From: Planctomycetota bacterium
GTDB taxonomy: Bacteria; Planctomycetota; PUPC01; JACPCR01
DNA length: 12,847 nucleotides
Reading direction: 5' to 3'
NCBI GenBank assembly: GCA_030740295.1
Contig: JASLXP010001263.1
Coordinates: 1-12,847, forward strand
The position numbers and the translations under genes were made by a program. Shown piece after piece: positions 1-7,564 of this stretch. The notes beneath the pieces are model-generated. The model did no database searches and was not told the origin of the DNA. It was given only the letters and a program-made list of their open reading frames with translations. Positions within the stretch are counted from its first letter, which is position 1; the number at the start of each line of letters is the position of its first letter.

Positions 1-149
1 CGAACAGAGGACGAAAAGTCTGACTCTCGGCTAACCGGTCCGGAAGCCAGTCGTTGCTGGGAATGTGCCCTGAAAACAAACAGACGTTTTGAGGGAAAGG
101 GAGCGTTTTTGCTTGCTTTTCTTTTTAGAGAGGCGTGCCCAAGGGCGGC

Positions 150-1211
150 TCACATCGCCTGCTTTTTGGGATTGCATGCGATTCGAATTTTCGATGCGCC
201 GCTCTCCGATTCCAGGATATCGATCCCGGCATCAATGAAACGAGTAATGATGTCTGCATTGGTTCGCTGATGTTCCGTGGCATTGGCGGTGGTAAATTCA
301 CTTGGCTCTTGTGCGAGGGAGAGCGGGAGCATGAGCTGGTCTGCCGCGAATTCATCCAGGGCGGCATCGGAATCCAGAAATCGTGCCATCGGCAGGGCTG
401 CTTCTTCGCCTACTTCTTCGGCTCTTTTTCGGCGTTCGCCTAAACCGAAATAACAGGCCCGTGCGCCGCCTTCATATTCCGCGGTCAGGTAGATGGCAGT
501 GCCCGGTGAATGAGCTTTGAACGTGTCTGTCTTGATTTGCTTTGCCCTGATGTCGTCCCGTTTACCGATGGTTCTGAGGGCACGTCTCTTCTGGCGTTCG
601 GCGATCTCTCGGTCGAGGTTTGCCACGAATGACAGTCCTCGAAAACTTTTCAGTTTTCCTCGGTCAGGGAGCCGAAGGGCAACCGGCTCGGAAGGGCTGA
701 TGGTCGCTCGTATTTTGCCGCCACCGACCGGATAGAAGCCAAGACGATCGAGTTTGAGGCTGATGCGCAGTCCTGCCTTGGTCATCAGTGGCAGCCATTG
801 CTCTTGAAGATAATGGAAGCAGGGGCTGAACGGGTTGTGTGTCCCGCCGGTGATGCGCACCATGGAAGGCTCATCTAAAAGCGACAGCGGCAGGTAAACG
901 GTTTGGAGCACTAGCCCGGTTGCGCCGGCAGTGCCGATATCGAATACAAAATCGCCAGCCCTGAGCTCGCCCGGGTCGAAGCGGAGTGAGACCGATCCGA
1001 CCGCGGCGCCTCTCACCTCTGCACCACAAACTTCGGCCATGGCCTCGACGCATTTCAAATGCTGTGGACGCAATCCGGGCCTGGTGCGGCGGGCGCGAAT
1101 ATTATCAATCTCGAATGGTCGGCCGGTGATGGCTGACAGGCTGAGCGATGTCCGTAGAATCTGGCCTCCGCCTTCACCTGATGAGCCATCGATTGAAATG
1201 AGTTCTGACAT
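150..1211 (-). CDS. rtcA: RNA 3'-terminal phosphate cyclase RtcA
   Basis: This 353-residue protein matches RtcA, the ATP-dependent enzyme that turns an RNA 3'-phosphate into a 2',3'-cyclic phosphate through an adenylated enzyme intermediate, acting in cytoplasmic RNA repair or processing. Visible signatures are the N-terminal SSGEGGGQILRT block, the RPGLRPQHLK segment, a GTAGATGLVLQT stretch, the GFYPVGGG motif near the middle, and a C-terminal TEHQRTN block whose His (about residue 314) aligns with the catalytic His309 of E. coli RtcA. Length fits the family (about 340-365). The reading frame is open further upstream to 1385, but the ATG at 1209-1211 puts the protein start exactly at the family's usual N terminus and avoids running into the divergent glycosylase gene. 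No clear Shine-Dalgarno is seen. No rtcB ligase gene lies in the window, so the physiological partner is unknown. Confidence 0.95.
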   Translation of the reverse strand: MSELISIDGSSGEGGGQILRTSLSLSAITGRPFEIDNIRARRTRPGLRPQHLKCVEAMAEVCGAEVRGAAVGSVSLRFDPGELRAGDFVFDIGTAGATGLVLQTVYLPLSLLDEPSMVRITGGTHNPFSPCFHYLQEQWLPLMTKAGLRISLKLDRLGFYPVGGGKIRATISPSEPVALRLPDRGKLKSFRGLSFVANLDREIAERQKRRALRTIGKRDDIRAKQIKTDTFKAHSPGTAIYLTAEYEGGARACYFGLGERRKRAEEVGEEAALPMARFLDSDAALDEFAADQLMLPLSLAQEPSEFTTANATEHQRTNADIITRFIDAGIDILESESGASKIRIACNPKKQAM

Positions 1212-1222
1212 GGGACGTTGTG

Positions 1223-1951
1223 ATGAATGATAGTCAGATAAATGATGAGCAGTCCCTGCTGCTTGAAATCTACTCTCGCATGAGGGAGAGATTCGACCCG
1301 CTCGACTGGTGGCCCGGAGAGACACCGTTCGAAGTCTGCATCGGCGCGATACTGACTCAGAATACGGCCTGGACAAATGTCGCAAAAGCTATCGACAACC
1401 TGCGGAATGCGGGGGCTCTGTCGGTCACAGGGATCTCTGAAATAAAGGAACCTGAGCTCGCCCGACTCATTCGTCCTTCCGGTTATTTCAATCAGAAAGC
1501 AAAGCGTTTGAAAACCTTCGTCGGTTGGCTGAATGACCAATACGATGGCGATATACGCGAAATGTCAAAAACGCGTCTGCCTCAACTGCGTGCTAAACTG
1601 CTGTCGCTCACCGGCATCGGACCCGAGACAGCGGATTGCATCCTTCTGTATGCGGCAAATAAAGTAACGTTCGTAGTCGATGCTTACACCCGGCGCATCT
1701 TCAGCCGACATGGCTTTATTGAAGAGGGTGCCGCCTATGACGAGATCAAGAAGTTCTTTGAAGGACGGCTGCCACGACGATTGGCGTTATTCAATGATTA
1801 CCACGCCCAGATAGTGGAGACGGGGAAGCACTACTGCCTGAAGAAAGAGCCTGAATGCGAGGGGTGCCCGTTGGAGTTTCTGTGGAAACGAATGAAGAAT
1901 GAAGGCAGAGGCAGAAAGAGCTTCCAACGAAATCAAGGAAACAACGAATGA
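1223..1951 (+). CDS. Endonuclease III-like HhH-GPD DNA glycosylase (COG2231/MagIII-type)
   Basis: A 242-residue helix-hairpin-helix GPD base-excision-repair glycosylase, predicted to remove damaged bases from DNA. The ILTQNTAW block (43-50), the hairpin SLTGIGPETAD (128-138) and VVDAYTRRIF (151-160) are all present. Asp153 is the expected catalytic aspartate. Glu135 sits where bifunctional Nth has its Schiff-base lysine (Lys120 in E. coli), so a monofunctional glycosylase without lyase activity is expected, as in the H. pylori MagIII-like branch. The C-terminal cluster loop has Cys205-x6-Cys212-x2-Cys215-x5, but the fourth position is Trp221 (codon TGG at 1883-1885) instead of Cys. GTG at 1220 is in frame; ATG at 1223 is preferred. 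Only a weak GGGA precedes it. The divergent rtcA start lies 11 bp away. Substrate (3-methyladenine, mismatch or oxidised pyrimidine) cannot be told from sequence. Confidence 0.9.
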   Translation: MNDSQINDEQSLLLEIYSRMRERFDPLDWWPGETPFEVCIGAILTQNTAWTNVAKAIDNLRNAGALSVTGISEIKEPELARLIRPSGYFNQKAKRLKTFVGWLNDQYDGDIREMSKTRLPQLRAKLLSLTGIGPETADCILLYAANKVTFVVDAYTRRIFSRHGFIEEGAAYDEIKKFFEGRLPRRLALFNDYHAQIVETGKHYCLKKEPECEGCPLEFLWKRMKNEGRGRKSFQRNQGNNE

Positions 1952-1968
1952 GGAAAGAAGGCGGTAAA

Positions 1969-1997
1969 CCCGAGAACCGGGGTAAAGCCCCTCCTTT
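1969..1997. terminator. Overlapping small hairpins between convergent genes
   Basis: The 54-bp gap between the glycosylase and rph contains CCCG-AGAAC-CGGG (1969-1981) and GGGG-TAAAG-CCCC (1979-1991). The two share the G run and cannot form together. The second is followed on the plus strand by TCCTTT. Stems are only 4 bp and the T-run is poor, so this is a tentative site for ending one or both convergent transcripts. Confidence 0.3.
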
Positions 1998-2005
1998 GAA
2001 TCACC

Positions 2006-2725
2006 TCACCTTAATCGTTTCCGAAGAGCCTTCTCCTGAATCTCCTTCAGTTCACCGATGCCTTTTCGGGCGACTTTGACCAGGCGGGTGAGTTGGCGCT
2101 CAGTGAAGGTGCCTTTTTCCCCGGTGCCCTGGACTTCCACCAGATTTCCCGAGCCTGTCATTACGATATTCATGTCGACCTCGGCGCTGTAATCCTCGAT
2201 GTAATTGAGATCGAGAAGGACGGTCTTATCGATGATGCCGACGCTGATCGCGGCGACGCTGTCCAACAGGGCCTGGCCGGTGATGAGGCCATCTTTGTCC
2301 AATGCCTTTACTGCGTCGGCGAGGGCAACGTATGCGCCGGTGATGGAGGCAGTGCGAGTACCGCCGTCGGCCTGGATGACATCACAATCGAGGTAAATGG
2401 TGTGTCCGGGCCAGGCATTCAGATTGACGATATTGCGGACCGCTCTGCCGATGAGCCTTTGGATTTCAGTTCCACGTCCGTCTTTATCCCGGCGTTTGCG
2501 GCTGTTGGTAGAGCCCGGGAGCATGCCGTATTCCGCGGTGAGCCAGCCTTCGGTATCGCGATTACGAAACGGCGGAACACGATCTTCGATACTGGCGGTG
2601 CAGATGACCCTGGTGTCCCCGCATTCGATAAGAACCGAGCCTGCGGCGTTCTTAGTGAAGTTCCTTGTGATTTTCGTGGCGCGCAGTTCGTCCGGTTTTC
2701 TTCCGTCCGGTCTCTTGTAGGGCAT
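2006..2725 (-). CDS. rph: Ribonuclease PH
   Basis: A full-length (239 aa) RNase PH, the phosphate-dependent 3'-5' exoribonuclease that trims tRNA precursor 3' ends and takes part in structured-RNA decay as a hexamer in the cytoplasm. The family pattern is continuous: RPDGRKPDELR at the start, GDTRVICTAS, GWLTAEYGMLPGST, the GRGTEIQRLIGRAVR phosphate-binding arginine region, CDVIQADGGTRTASITGAY, and the DLNYIED...AEVDMN catalytic acidic motif near the C terminus. The ATG at 2723-2725 has a strong Shine-Dalgarno (AAGGAG, 2732-2737 on the minus strand, 7 nt spacing). A possible -10 box TATACT lies at 2764-2769 on the minus strand, with no convincing -35. It is the last of three minus-strand genes, 128 bp behind the membrane protein gene, so it may have its own promoter. 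Confidence 0.97.
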   Translation of the reverse strand: MPYKRPDGRKPDELRATKITRNFTKNAAGSVLIECGDTRVICTASIEDRVPPFRNRDTEGWLTAEYGMLPGSTNSRKRRDKDGRGTEIQRLIGRAVRNIVNLNAWPGHTIYLDCDVIQADGGTRTASITGAYVALADAVKALDKDGLITGQALLDSVAAISVGIIDKTVLLDLNYIEDYSAEVDMNIVMTGSGNLVEVQGTGEKGTFTERQLTRLVKVARKGIGELKEIQEKALRKRLR

Positions 2726-2853
2726 GTGAAACTCCTTTAGTCAGTCTTGGAATGAGGAGCGGTAGTATAGTCTCAGCAACGCAGTTCGCGTCGTGTTGAG
2801 AGTTTCATAAGGACCCACTGCTCATCATCCAGGGGCTGCCGTAGTGTACCGTC

Positions 2854-3708
2854 CTAATCAGACGAAGCCTTTGAATGGACCTTGTCGCCGAAGAGCCCCG
2901 GGGTTGTGTGCGTGACTTGCACTCTGGCGGGTGGTGTGGATTGAATGCCCGTCAATGCTTCCATCGCTTTTGTAAAGAGCTTCACTCGCTCGGGCAGGTA
3001 TTTCACCATCGCGGGAGCTTCGGACTCGGTGAGAGTCTGAAACTCGACCATTGTCGAGACCTGGTCGTCCGTGCCGTAGACCTGTACTTTCCACCGCCAT
3101 TCCTGATAGATGCCATCTTCTGTCCGGCTGAAGTACTCTTCATTCAGGACAGAGAGCTGCGAGACAGTCTGCAGAACGGTGGTCTGCGTGAGTGGAATGA
3201 GGCCTGTTTTTCTGAAACGAACTCCGCCAAAAGGGTCGCGCCTGATGGTGATCACCTGCCAGATGGTGCTGAGCGGGGCAAGGATACCTGAGAAAGCAAG
3301 CACTCCGATTAGGCCGGCGTACGCAAGCTGAATCCCCTGTGCCATCTGATTTCTTTTCTGCGCGTTGGTCCGATGTTGCTGTTGAGATTCTGCCTCCTTT
3401 GCCTTCAGTTCCTGTTCGAATTCTTTGTATTCCTCTTCGGTCATTTGCGAGCGAAGCAGATTCTTAATCTCAGTTGTCTGTTTCTTGATTTCGGCGTTCT
3501 CGAAAGATGCGGGATTCGTTGGCTGTGATTTCTGTGCCGAAAGCTCGGGCCACCCCTGTGAATAGACCATCCACCCGCTGATGCCGATGAAGATGGCGCT
3601 GAAAAGCAATCTGCCAAGCAGTGTCGTCCAACTCGGCCGGCAGACGAGGGATTCGCCTCTCAGGCGAAACGACCAATTTTGAACTTCAAAGATAATGGCT
3701 TCCGGCAT
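2854..3708 (-). CDS. Two-pass membrane protein with coiled coil, unknown function
   Basis: I do not recognise this 284-residue protein. A short N-terminal part is followed by a hydrophobic segment (about 30-49), then a polar, Glu/Lys/Gln-rich stretch (about 70-122) that looks helical and could form a coiled coil, a second hydrophobic segment (about 125-151), and a C-terminal domain (about 155-255) with alternating polar and hydrophobic residues starting ITIRRDPFGGVRFRKTGLIP. That last region has the feel of a bacterial PH-like beta domain found after membrane helices, but this is impression only. Likely topology is both ends in the cytoplasm and the coiled coil outside. The frame stays open to 3840, which would overlap the upstream oxidoreductase; the ATG at 3706-3708 leaves a 38-bp gap, so it was chosen, although no Shine-Dalgarno is visible. 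Probably cotranscribed with the oxidoreductase. Confidence 0.75.
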   Translation of the reverse strand: MPEAIIFEVQNWSFRLRGESLVCRPSWTTLLGRLLFSAIFIGISGWMVYSQGWPELSAQKSQPTNPASFENAEIKKQTTEIKNLLRSQMTEEEYKEFEQELKAKEAESQQQHRTNAQKRNQMAQGIQLAYAGLIGVLAFSGILAPLSTIWQVITIRRDPFGGVRFRKTGLIPLTQTTVLQTVSQLSVLNEEYFSRTEDGIYQEWRWKVQVYGTDDQVSTMVEFQTLTESEAPAMVKYLPERVKLFTKAMEALTGIQSTPPARVQVTHTTPGLFGDKVHSKASSD

Positions 3709-3746
3709 GGCAGAAGTATGAGCCAACTTCTGGGTGTGTCCAAAAA

Positions 3747-4691
3747 TCACTGGCCGGTTTCTTCGATTGCGTCGAATACTTTCATCACTGCCAATCCGGC
3801 ATCTGAGCCCGACAGAGGGGTTGCCTCGCCACGAATGCACTCGCAGAAATGCTGCATGAGAGCGACGTTCCAGGGCAGGCCGTCGAGGATGTCGACTTCG
3901 TCCATTTCACTTCCGATGGTGAGAGTGACCTTTTCTTCAGGCACTCTGTTGGCGAGGAGAACGCCTTTGCTGCCGAAGATTTCGATCGGGCGGGTCGAGC
4001 CGAGTTTGCCGTGTGCTGAGAAGCTGGCCTCGACGATCGAGATGCCGTTTTCGTGCTCCAGCACAAAGAGGCCGTTGTCGTCGCGCATCTCAGGCCGCAG
4101 GAAGCAGCGTCGCCAGCCATTGACCTTTTGAACCGGCCCGTTGAAATGAATCGCGGTGTAAAGCGGGTGGTAACCGATATCGAGCAGAGCTCCGGTCTTC
4201 GCGATATGTTCGGCCACATCGCCGTAGTGCGCGTTGCGCGTCCGCACCCAGAAGACCTCGCCGATGCTCGGCAGGTGATGCATGAGCGTGGCGACCAGTG
4301 GCGAGTAGAGAAGGCTGTGATCGATAAGCAGGGCTTTGCCGGTGCGCTCAGATGTTGCCTCCATGGCCTCCGCCTCAGCGAGATTGGCGGCCATCGGTTT
4401 TTCGCAGAGCACGTGCTTACCCGCATCCATGGCAGCGATGGACAGCGGCGCGTGCGCGACGGTCTGGGTACAGACATTGACGCCTTCAATATCGTCGCGT
4501 CTGAGCATGGATTCGACGTCCGTGTACACCTCGGCATCCGGACAGTACTCTTCGCGTTTCGCGTGAGCCAGATTCTCATCGAGGTCGCAGACGGCGACGA
4601 TTTCAGTGTCCGGCAACGGCTGATAGCCCCTGAAATGGACCGCCGAAATTCCCCCGCAACCAATGATACCGATGTTGATTTTCTTATTCAT
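3747..4691 (-). CDS. Gfo/Idh/MocA family NAD(P)-dependent oxidoreductase
   Basis: A 314-residue cytoplasmic oxidoreductase of the glucose-fructose oxidoreductase/inositol dehydrogenase family. The N-terminal Rossmann fold shows IGIIGCGGISAVHFRGY with the nucleotide-binding glycines at 11-14, and an Asp-rich AVCDLDEN turn that favours NAD(H). The family motif CEKPMA (96-101) contains the catalytic-region Lys98. The DIGYHP motif (171-176) supplies the Asp171/His175 pair expected for hydride transfer on a sugar or polyol. The C-terminal half forms the open-faced beta sheet typical of the family. The substrate cannot be deduced. ATG at 4689-4691 begins right before the Rossmann strand; the frame extends upstream to a TTG at 4733 with no homology support. 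No clear Shine-Dalgarno. It heads a minus-strand run with the membrane protein gene and diverges from the exported hydrolase gene. Confidence 0.92.
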   Translation of the reverse strand: MNKKINIGIIGCGGISAVHFRGYQPLPDTEIVAVCDLDENLAHAKREEYCPDAEVYTDVESMLRRDDIEGVNVCTQTVAHAPLSIAAMDAGKHVLCEKPMAANLAEAEAMEATSERTGKALLIDHSLLYSPLVATLMHHLPSIGEVFWVRTRNAHYGDVAEHIAKTGALLDIGYHPLYTAIHFNGPVQKVNGWRRCFLRPEMRDDNGLFVLEHENGISIVEASFSAHGKLGSTRPIEIFGSKGVLLANRVPEEKVTLTIGSEMDEVDILDGLPWNVALMQHFCECIRGEATPLSGSDAGLAVMKVFDAIEETGQ

Positions 4692-4886
4692 GAGATTATG
4701 TGCGAGCAACGCGTGCTCAGGGATGCACACCAAGACGAATCCAACTCGTTCTGGCTTTGTCCTGTGTTGATGAGTTCACCCGAAGTTGTGAGAGAGTCGT
4801 CCTTCCGGTTCGCTTGAGATTTCAGTAAGATGCGTCATCGATTCGACTAATCAGACTCATGGGTAGTTTATTACAACCATCGAAGC
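4692..4886. promoter_or_regulatory. Divergent intergenic region, oxidoreductase/hydrolase
   Basis: This 195-bp spacer must hold the start signals for both divergent genes. No promoter with both good -35 and -10 elements stands out on either strand, and no clear Shine-Dalgarno precedes either start. A CATAAT on the minus strand lies only 3 nt from the oxidoreductase ATG, too close for a normal or leaderless promoter. Confidence 0.4.
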
Positions 4887-6860
4887 ATGCATATGCTCAG
4901 GCTTGTTCTCTTCTGTCACTCTGCATTCCTGTCTGTCCTGTTTACGGAAGAACCGGCAGAGGCATTAAAGCGCTTACGATTGGCAATAGCTGAATCTCAA
5001 GAAGAATCGAAAGAACCTTATGACCTTTCCATCAGAAGCAATCATGCATTGGCGCGGCTCAGGGCTCGGAAGGCCGAACTACTTCTGACACCGAAGAAGT
5101 ATCGCGGCGATGTCGTATCTATGGCTTCGCATGAAATCAGGATGGGGTTTGATGCCCTGGAGGATTTGAAACAGGGCAAGGTGGCATATGCCGGTGAGAA
5201 GAAAGGCTTCAGATGGCCTTACGGTGGCGGGCGCACCTATTATGAATATGGGATGGACGCGCTGAACGACGGAAGCCCGCAGCCGTTCCTGGTGGAGGTG
5301 CCGCCCAATTACGATCCCGCGAAGAAATGGCCTGTGCTGCTCTATTTGCACGGCTATCACGGCAACGTCGATATGATCAAGAAGTGGGACACGAGCCGTG
5401 CAGTAGCGAAAGACGCAAGAGAACTCGGTTACCTGGTGCTTGCACCGCACGGGCGCGGCGAGACGGATTTCCTTTGCGTGGGTGAAACCGATGTGCTCCA
5501 GGCGTTTGATGAATTCAAGCGTTACTACTCCATTGATGAAGATCGAGTCTATCTAATCGGCGGCTCGATGGGCGGATATGGTGGGCTCAACCTGGCATTT
5601 CATTACCCGCATCTCTGGGCCGCAGTGGCAGCGTTTACCGCGTCGGCGGACATGATGGAATTCGGTGGTCTACCGCGGCAGAAGCTTCTTCCGTTTCGTC
5701 GCTGGAGTTTCGAGTGGGATAATCCAATCGACCTGTGTGGCAACGTACCCCAACTTCCGATTACAGGAACGTACGGGGATGCGGACAAGTGGGTGCCGCC
5801 CAAATTTGGGAAGGCGATCTCGGCAAAGAGAACGGCTCTCGGAGGAGAATACGAATACACGGTCGTGCCGGGCATTGGGCATCAGGTGGGCAATGCCGGG
5901 CCTGCGTATCGCAAAGCGATGGAATGGTTCGCGGGAAAGAAACGAAATCCCTGGCCAAAATTCGTGAGGCACAAAACCTACAGTCTTCGCCACGACCGCA
6001 GTTTCTGGATTCGGATCCTCGATATCGCTCAATGGGGCGAGAGCGCGGAGATTGAGGCAAAGGTGGACGGGAACACTATCGAAGTAAAGAAATCGAATCT
6101 GTACGGATTCGAGATTACCGTCAGCGCGGAACTGGTGGATCTCACCAAACCGGTCAGAGTCACGGTGAACGGCGAGCAGCGATTCGAAGGCGACGTTGGA
6201 AAGAGCCGGAAAATCGTCATTGCACAGGAAGAAGAAGCTGCCGCGGAGCGTCAGCACCACTTCAGAAAGAGCAGCACTCTGTGCGGGCCTTTCGAGGACA
6301 TTTTCAATCGTCCTTTTCTTGTTGTGCGAGGGACGATCGCCAAAGATGCGGCGAGGAAGAGAAAGGTTTGGCAGGATGCTGATTGGTTCAAGAAAAGATG
6401 GGAAGCATGGACGGACGGTTGGCCCCGGATGAAGAATGATGTCGATGTGACTGAAGATGACATCAGGAGCTTCAGTCTCTTGCTTCTCGGCCGACCTTCT
6501 GAAAATGTGCTGACGGCAAAGGTCGCGGCTGAATTACCGATTCAATCTGATGGAGACAACTTTGTCTTCGATGGCCGCACGCATTCCGGCGGCGATGTTG
6601 GCCTGTGCATGATTCGCCCAAACCCACTCAACCCAGCGCGATACGTGGCCGTCATGGCCGGTGCACGCTACGGGCTGCGCCTGCCGGTAAACCACCCATT
6701 CTCGCAATTGCCGGATTACATGATCTTTCGAGCCAAACCAGTCCAGACGCCGGAGGAAGGAAAATCAAGAGTCTTTGGCGCGCCGGATCAGCATCTGGTG
6801 GCCGGTTTCTTCGATTCAGCCTGGAAGGTGGATAGGAAGGCCAAGTGGGAGGCGGATTAG
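4887..6860 (+). CDS. Probably exported alpha/beta-hydrolase (prolyl oligopeptidase-type) with large C-terminal domain
   Basis: A 657-residue hydrolase. The N terminus (residues 3-19, LRLVLFCHSAFLSVLF) is hydrophobic and could be a signal peptide or anchor, implying action outside the cytoplasm; the positive charge before it is slight, so this is uncertain. The catalytic domain (about 130-350) has the oxyanion-region LLYLHGYHGN (151-160), the nucleophile elbow GGSMGG with Ser227, the acid motif DADKWVP with Asp300, and GIGH with His332: a complete triad of the S9/esterase D-like type. After a linker, about residues 360-440 look like a small beta domain, and 460-615 form a separate domain containing GPFEDIFNRPFLVV and MIRPNPLNPARYV, a pattern I recall from other large planctomycete-type hydrolases. 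Substrate (ester or peptide) is unknown. ATG at 4887 or 4893 are both possible. The stop codon overlaps the convergent DUF5615 gene by 4 bp. Confidence 0.88.
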   Translation: MHMLRLVLFCHSAFLSVLFTEEPAEALKRLRLAIAESQEESKEPYDLSIRSNHALARLRARKAELLLTPKKYRGDVVSMASHEIRMGFDALEDLKQGKVAYAGEKKGFRWPYGGGRTYYEYGMDALNDGSPQPFLVEVPPNYDPAKKWPVLLYLHGYHGNVDMIKKWDTSRAVAKDARELGYLVLAPHGRGETDFLCVGETDVLQAFDEFKRYYSIDEDRVYLIGGSMGGYGGLNLAFHYPHLWAAVAAFTASADMMEFGGLPRQKLLPFRRWSFEWDNPIDLCGNVPQLPITGTYGDADKWVPPKFGKAISAKRTALGGEYEYTVVPGIGHQVGNAGPAYRKAMEWFAGKKRNPWPKFVRHKTYSLRHDRSFWIRILDIAQWGESAEIEAKVDGNTIEVKKSNLYGFEITVSAELVDLTKPVRVTVNGEQRFEGDVGKSRKIVIAQEEEAAAERQHHFRKSSTLCGPFEDIFNRPFLVVRGTIAKDAARKRKVWQDADWFKKRWEAWTDGWPRMKNDVDVTEDDIRSFSLLLLGRPSENVLTAKVAAELPIQSDGDNFVFDGRTHSGGDVGLCMIRPNPLNPARYVAVMAGARYGLRLPVNHPFSQLPDYMIFRAKPVQTPEEGKSRVFGAPDQHLVAGFFDSAWKVDRKAKWEAD

Positions 6861-7207
6861 AGAGGCAGATAGAGTATCTGATCTTGCCATTCATCGTCTT
6901 CGCTCGATCCAGCCAATAGTAGGATGTCTTCGATCGCCTGATGAACGGGGATTTGAATCTTGCCTAAAACTACACCTGCCATCGGTAGGCCAGCTTCGAT
7001 TCGTTCGTAAGCGGACCTGGGAATTGTCCTGTAATCATGGGTGAGCAGAGCACGATTCTGCTCGGCAGCTACCTCTAAGATCGCGGTATCTTCGGCGCCA
7101 GACATTCCAATGTCCTGGACACGAACGATGTCCATTTCGGGTCGCTTCAGAAGCAGGCCACGAACGATACTCGAATTGAAATTCTCATCCGCCAGCAGCT
7201 TGAGCAT
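6857..7207 (-). CDS. DUF5615 PIN-like protein, likely toxin of a TA pair
   Basis: A complete 116-residue DUF5615 protein, a small PIN-like (putative nuclease) family usually paired with a DUF433 gene and considered the toxin. The sequence follows the family closely: LLADENF at 4-10 (Asp7, Glu8), QDIGMSGAED with Asp40, ALLTHDYRT with Asp58, then AGVVLGKI, and the closing DDEWQDQILYLPL. The conserved acidic residues would bind metal at a PIN-type active site. ATG at 7205-7207 comes 3 nt after the stop of the DUF433 gene, so the two are almost certainly translated from one message. Its TAA (6857-6859) interlocks with the hydrolase TAG (6858-6860) on the other strand, leaving no room for a terminator between them. 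RNase activity and toxicity are family-based inference; no direct evidence is in the sequence. Confidence 0.9.
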   Translation of the reverse strand: MLKLLADENFNSSIVRGLLLKRPEMDIVRVQDIGMSGAEDTAILEVAAEQNRALLTHDYRTIPRSAYERIEAGLPMAGVVLGKIQIPVHQAIEDILLLAGSSEDDEWQDQILYLPL

Positions 7208-7210
7208 GAC

Positions 7211-7543
7211 TCAGGAATCAGCCTGTTGCCGCGCCAGTAGCCGCTCCCTGATTCCCTGCATGTCTCCTCTCGCTTCAATCTTTTGCTGAATTGCCTCCCC
7301 TTCTTCTCTTTGCTCTTCGAGGTAGTCGTCTACTGATTGCTGATGATGCAGATAGTAGGAGATCACGGAGTATACCTCGGCCAGAGACAAGACAGGGAAG
7401 TCCTGCGCAATCTGTTCTGCTGTTGCGCCATTTGCAAACGAGGCAACGACCGTGTCCAGCGTCACCCGTGTCCTTCCAACTCGGATCATTCCATCCTTCT
7501 CGACAAGTAAAGGTAAGGGAGGGCTCTCAAGGGCAAGATTCAT
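7211..7543 (-). CDS. DUF433 protein, likely antitoxin partner of DUF5615
   Basis: A 110-residue DUF433 protein. The core IRVGRTRVTLDTVVASFANGAT (about 20-41) followed by AEQIAQDFPVLSLAEVYSVI (42-61) is the usual helix-turn-helix-like DUF433 domain. The C-terminal half (about 66-105) is charged and helical, as expected for a tail that wraps the toxin. The likely role is neutralising the downstream PIN-like protein and perhaps repressing the transcription unit. ATG at 7541-7543 is preceded on the minus strand by GAAGGAA, a usable Shine-Dalgarno. It begins only 21 bp after the sigma-factor stop codon, on the same strand, suggesting a three-gene unit of sigma factor, antitoxin and toxin. The spacer is too short for a separate strong promoter, though one could lie inside the sigma gene. 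Confidence 0.9.
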   Translation of the reverse strand: MNLALESPPLPLLVEKDGMIRVGRTRVTLDTVVASFANGATAEQIAQDFPVLSLAEVYSVISYYLHHQQSVDDYLEEQREEGEAIQQKIEARGDMQGIRERLLARQQADS

Positions 7544-7564
7544 GTCAAGTTCCTTCGTCTCAGC

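Noticed and set aside
1..269. Plus-strand frame open from the window edge to about 269, possibly the end of an upstream gene
   Set aside because: Its last 120 bases run antisense through the conserved 3' end of rtcA and the translation shows no recognisable motif; an open frame of this size is expected by chance.
1212..1385. N-terminal extension of rtcA
   Set aside because: It overlaps the glycosylase gene and adds residues before the canonical RtcA start.
3785..4663. 292-residue open frame on the same strand as the oxidoreductase, shifted frame
   Set aside because: Arg/Ser/Pro-rich translation without motifs, wholly inside the well-supported Gfo/Idh/MocA gene: a codon-bias shadow.
4692..4703. 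CATAAT next to the oxidoreductase ATG as a leaderless promoter
   Set aside because: Only 3 nt separate it from the ATG, too short for transcription to begin at the A of the start codon.
4053..4817. 254-residue open frame antisense to the oxidoreductase
   Set aside because: No motif and no ribosome-binding site; it mirrors the third-position GC bias of the real gene.
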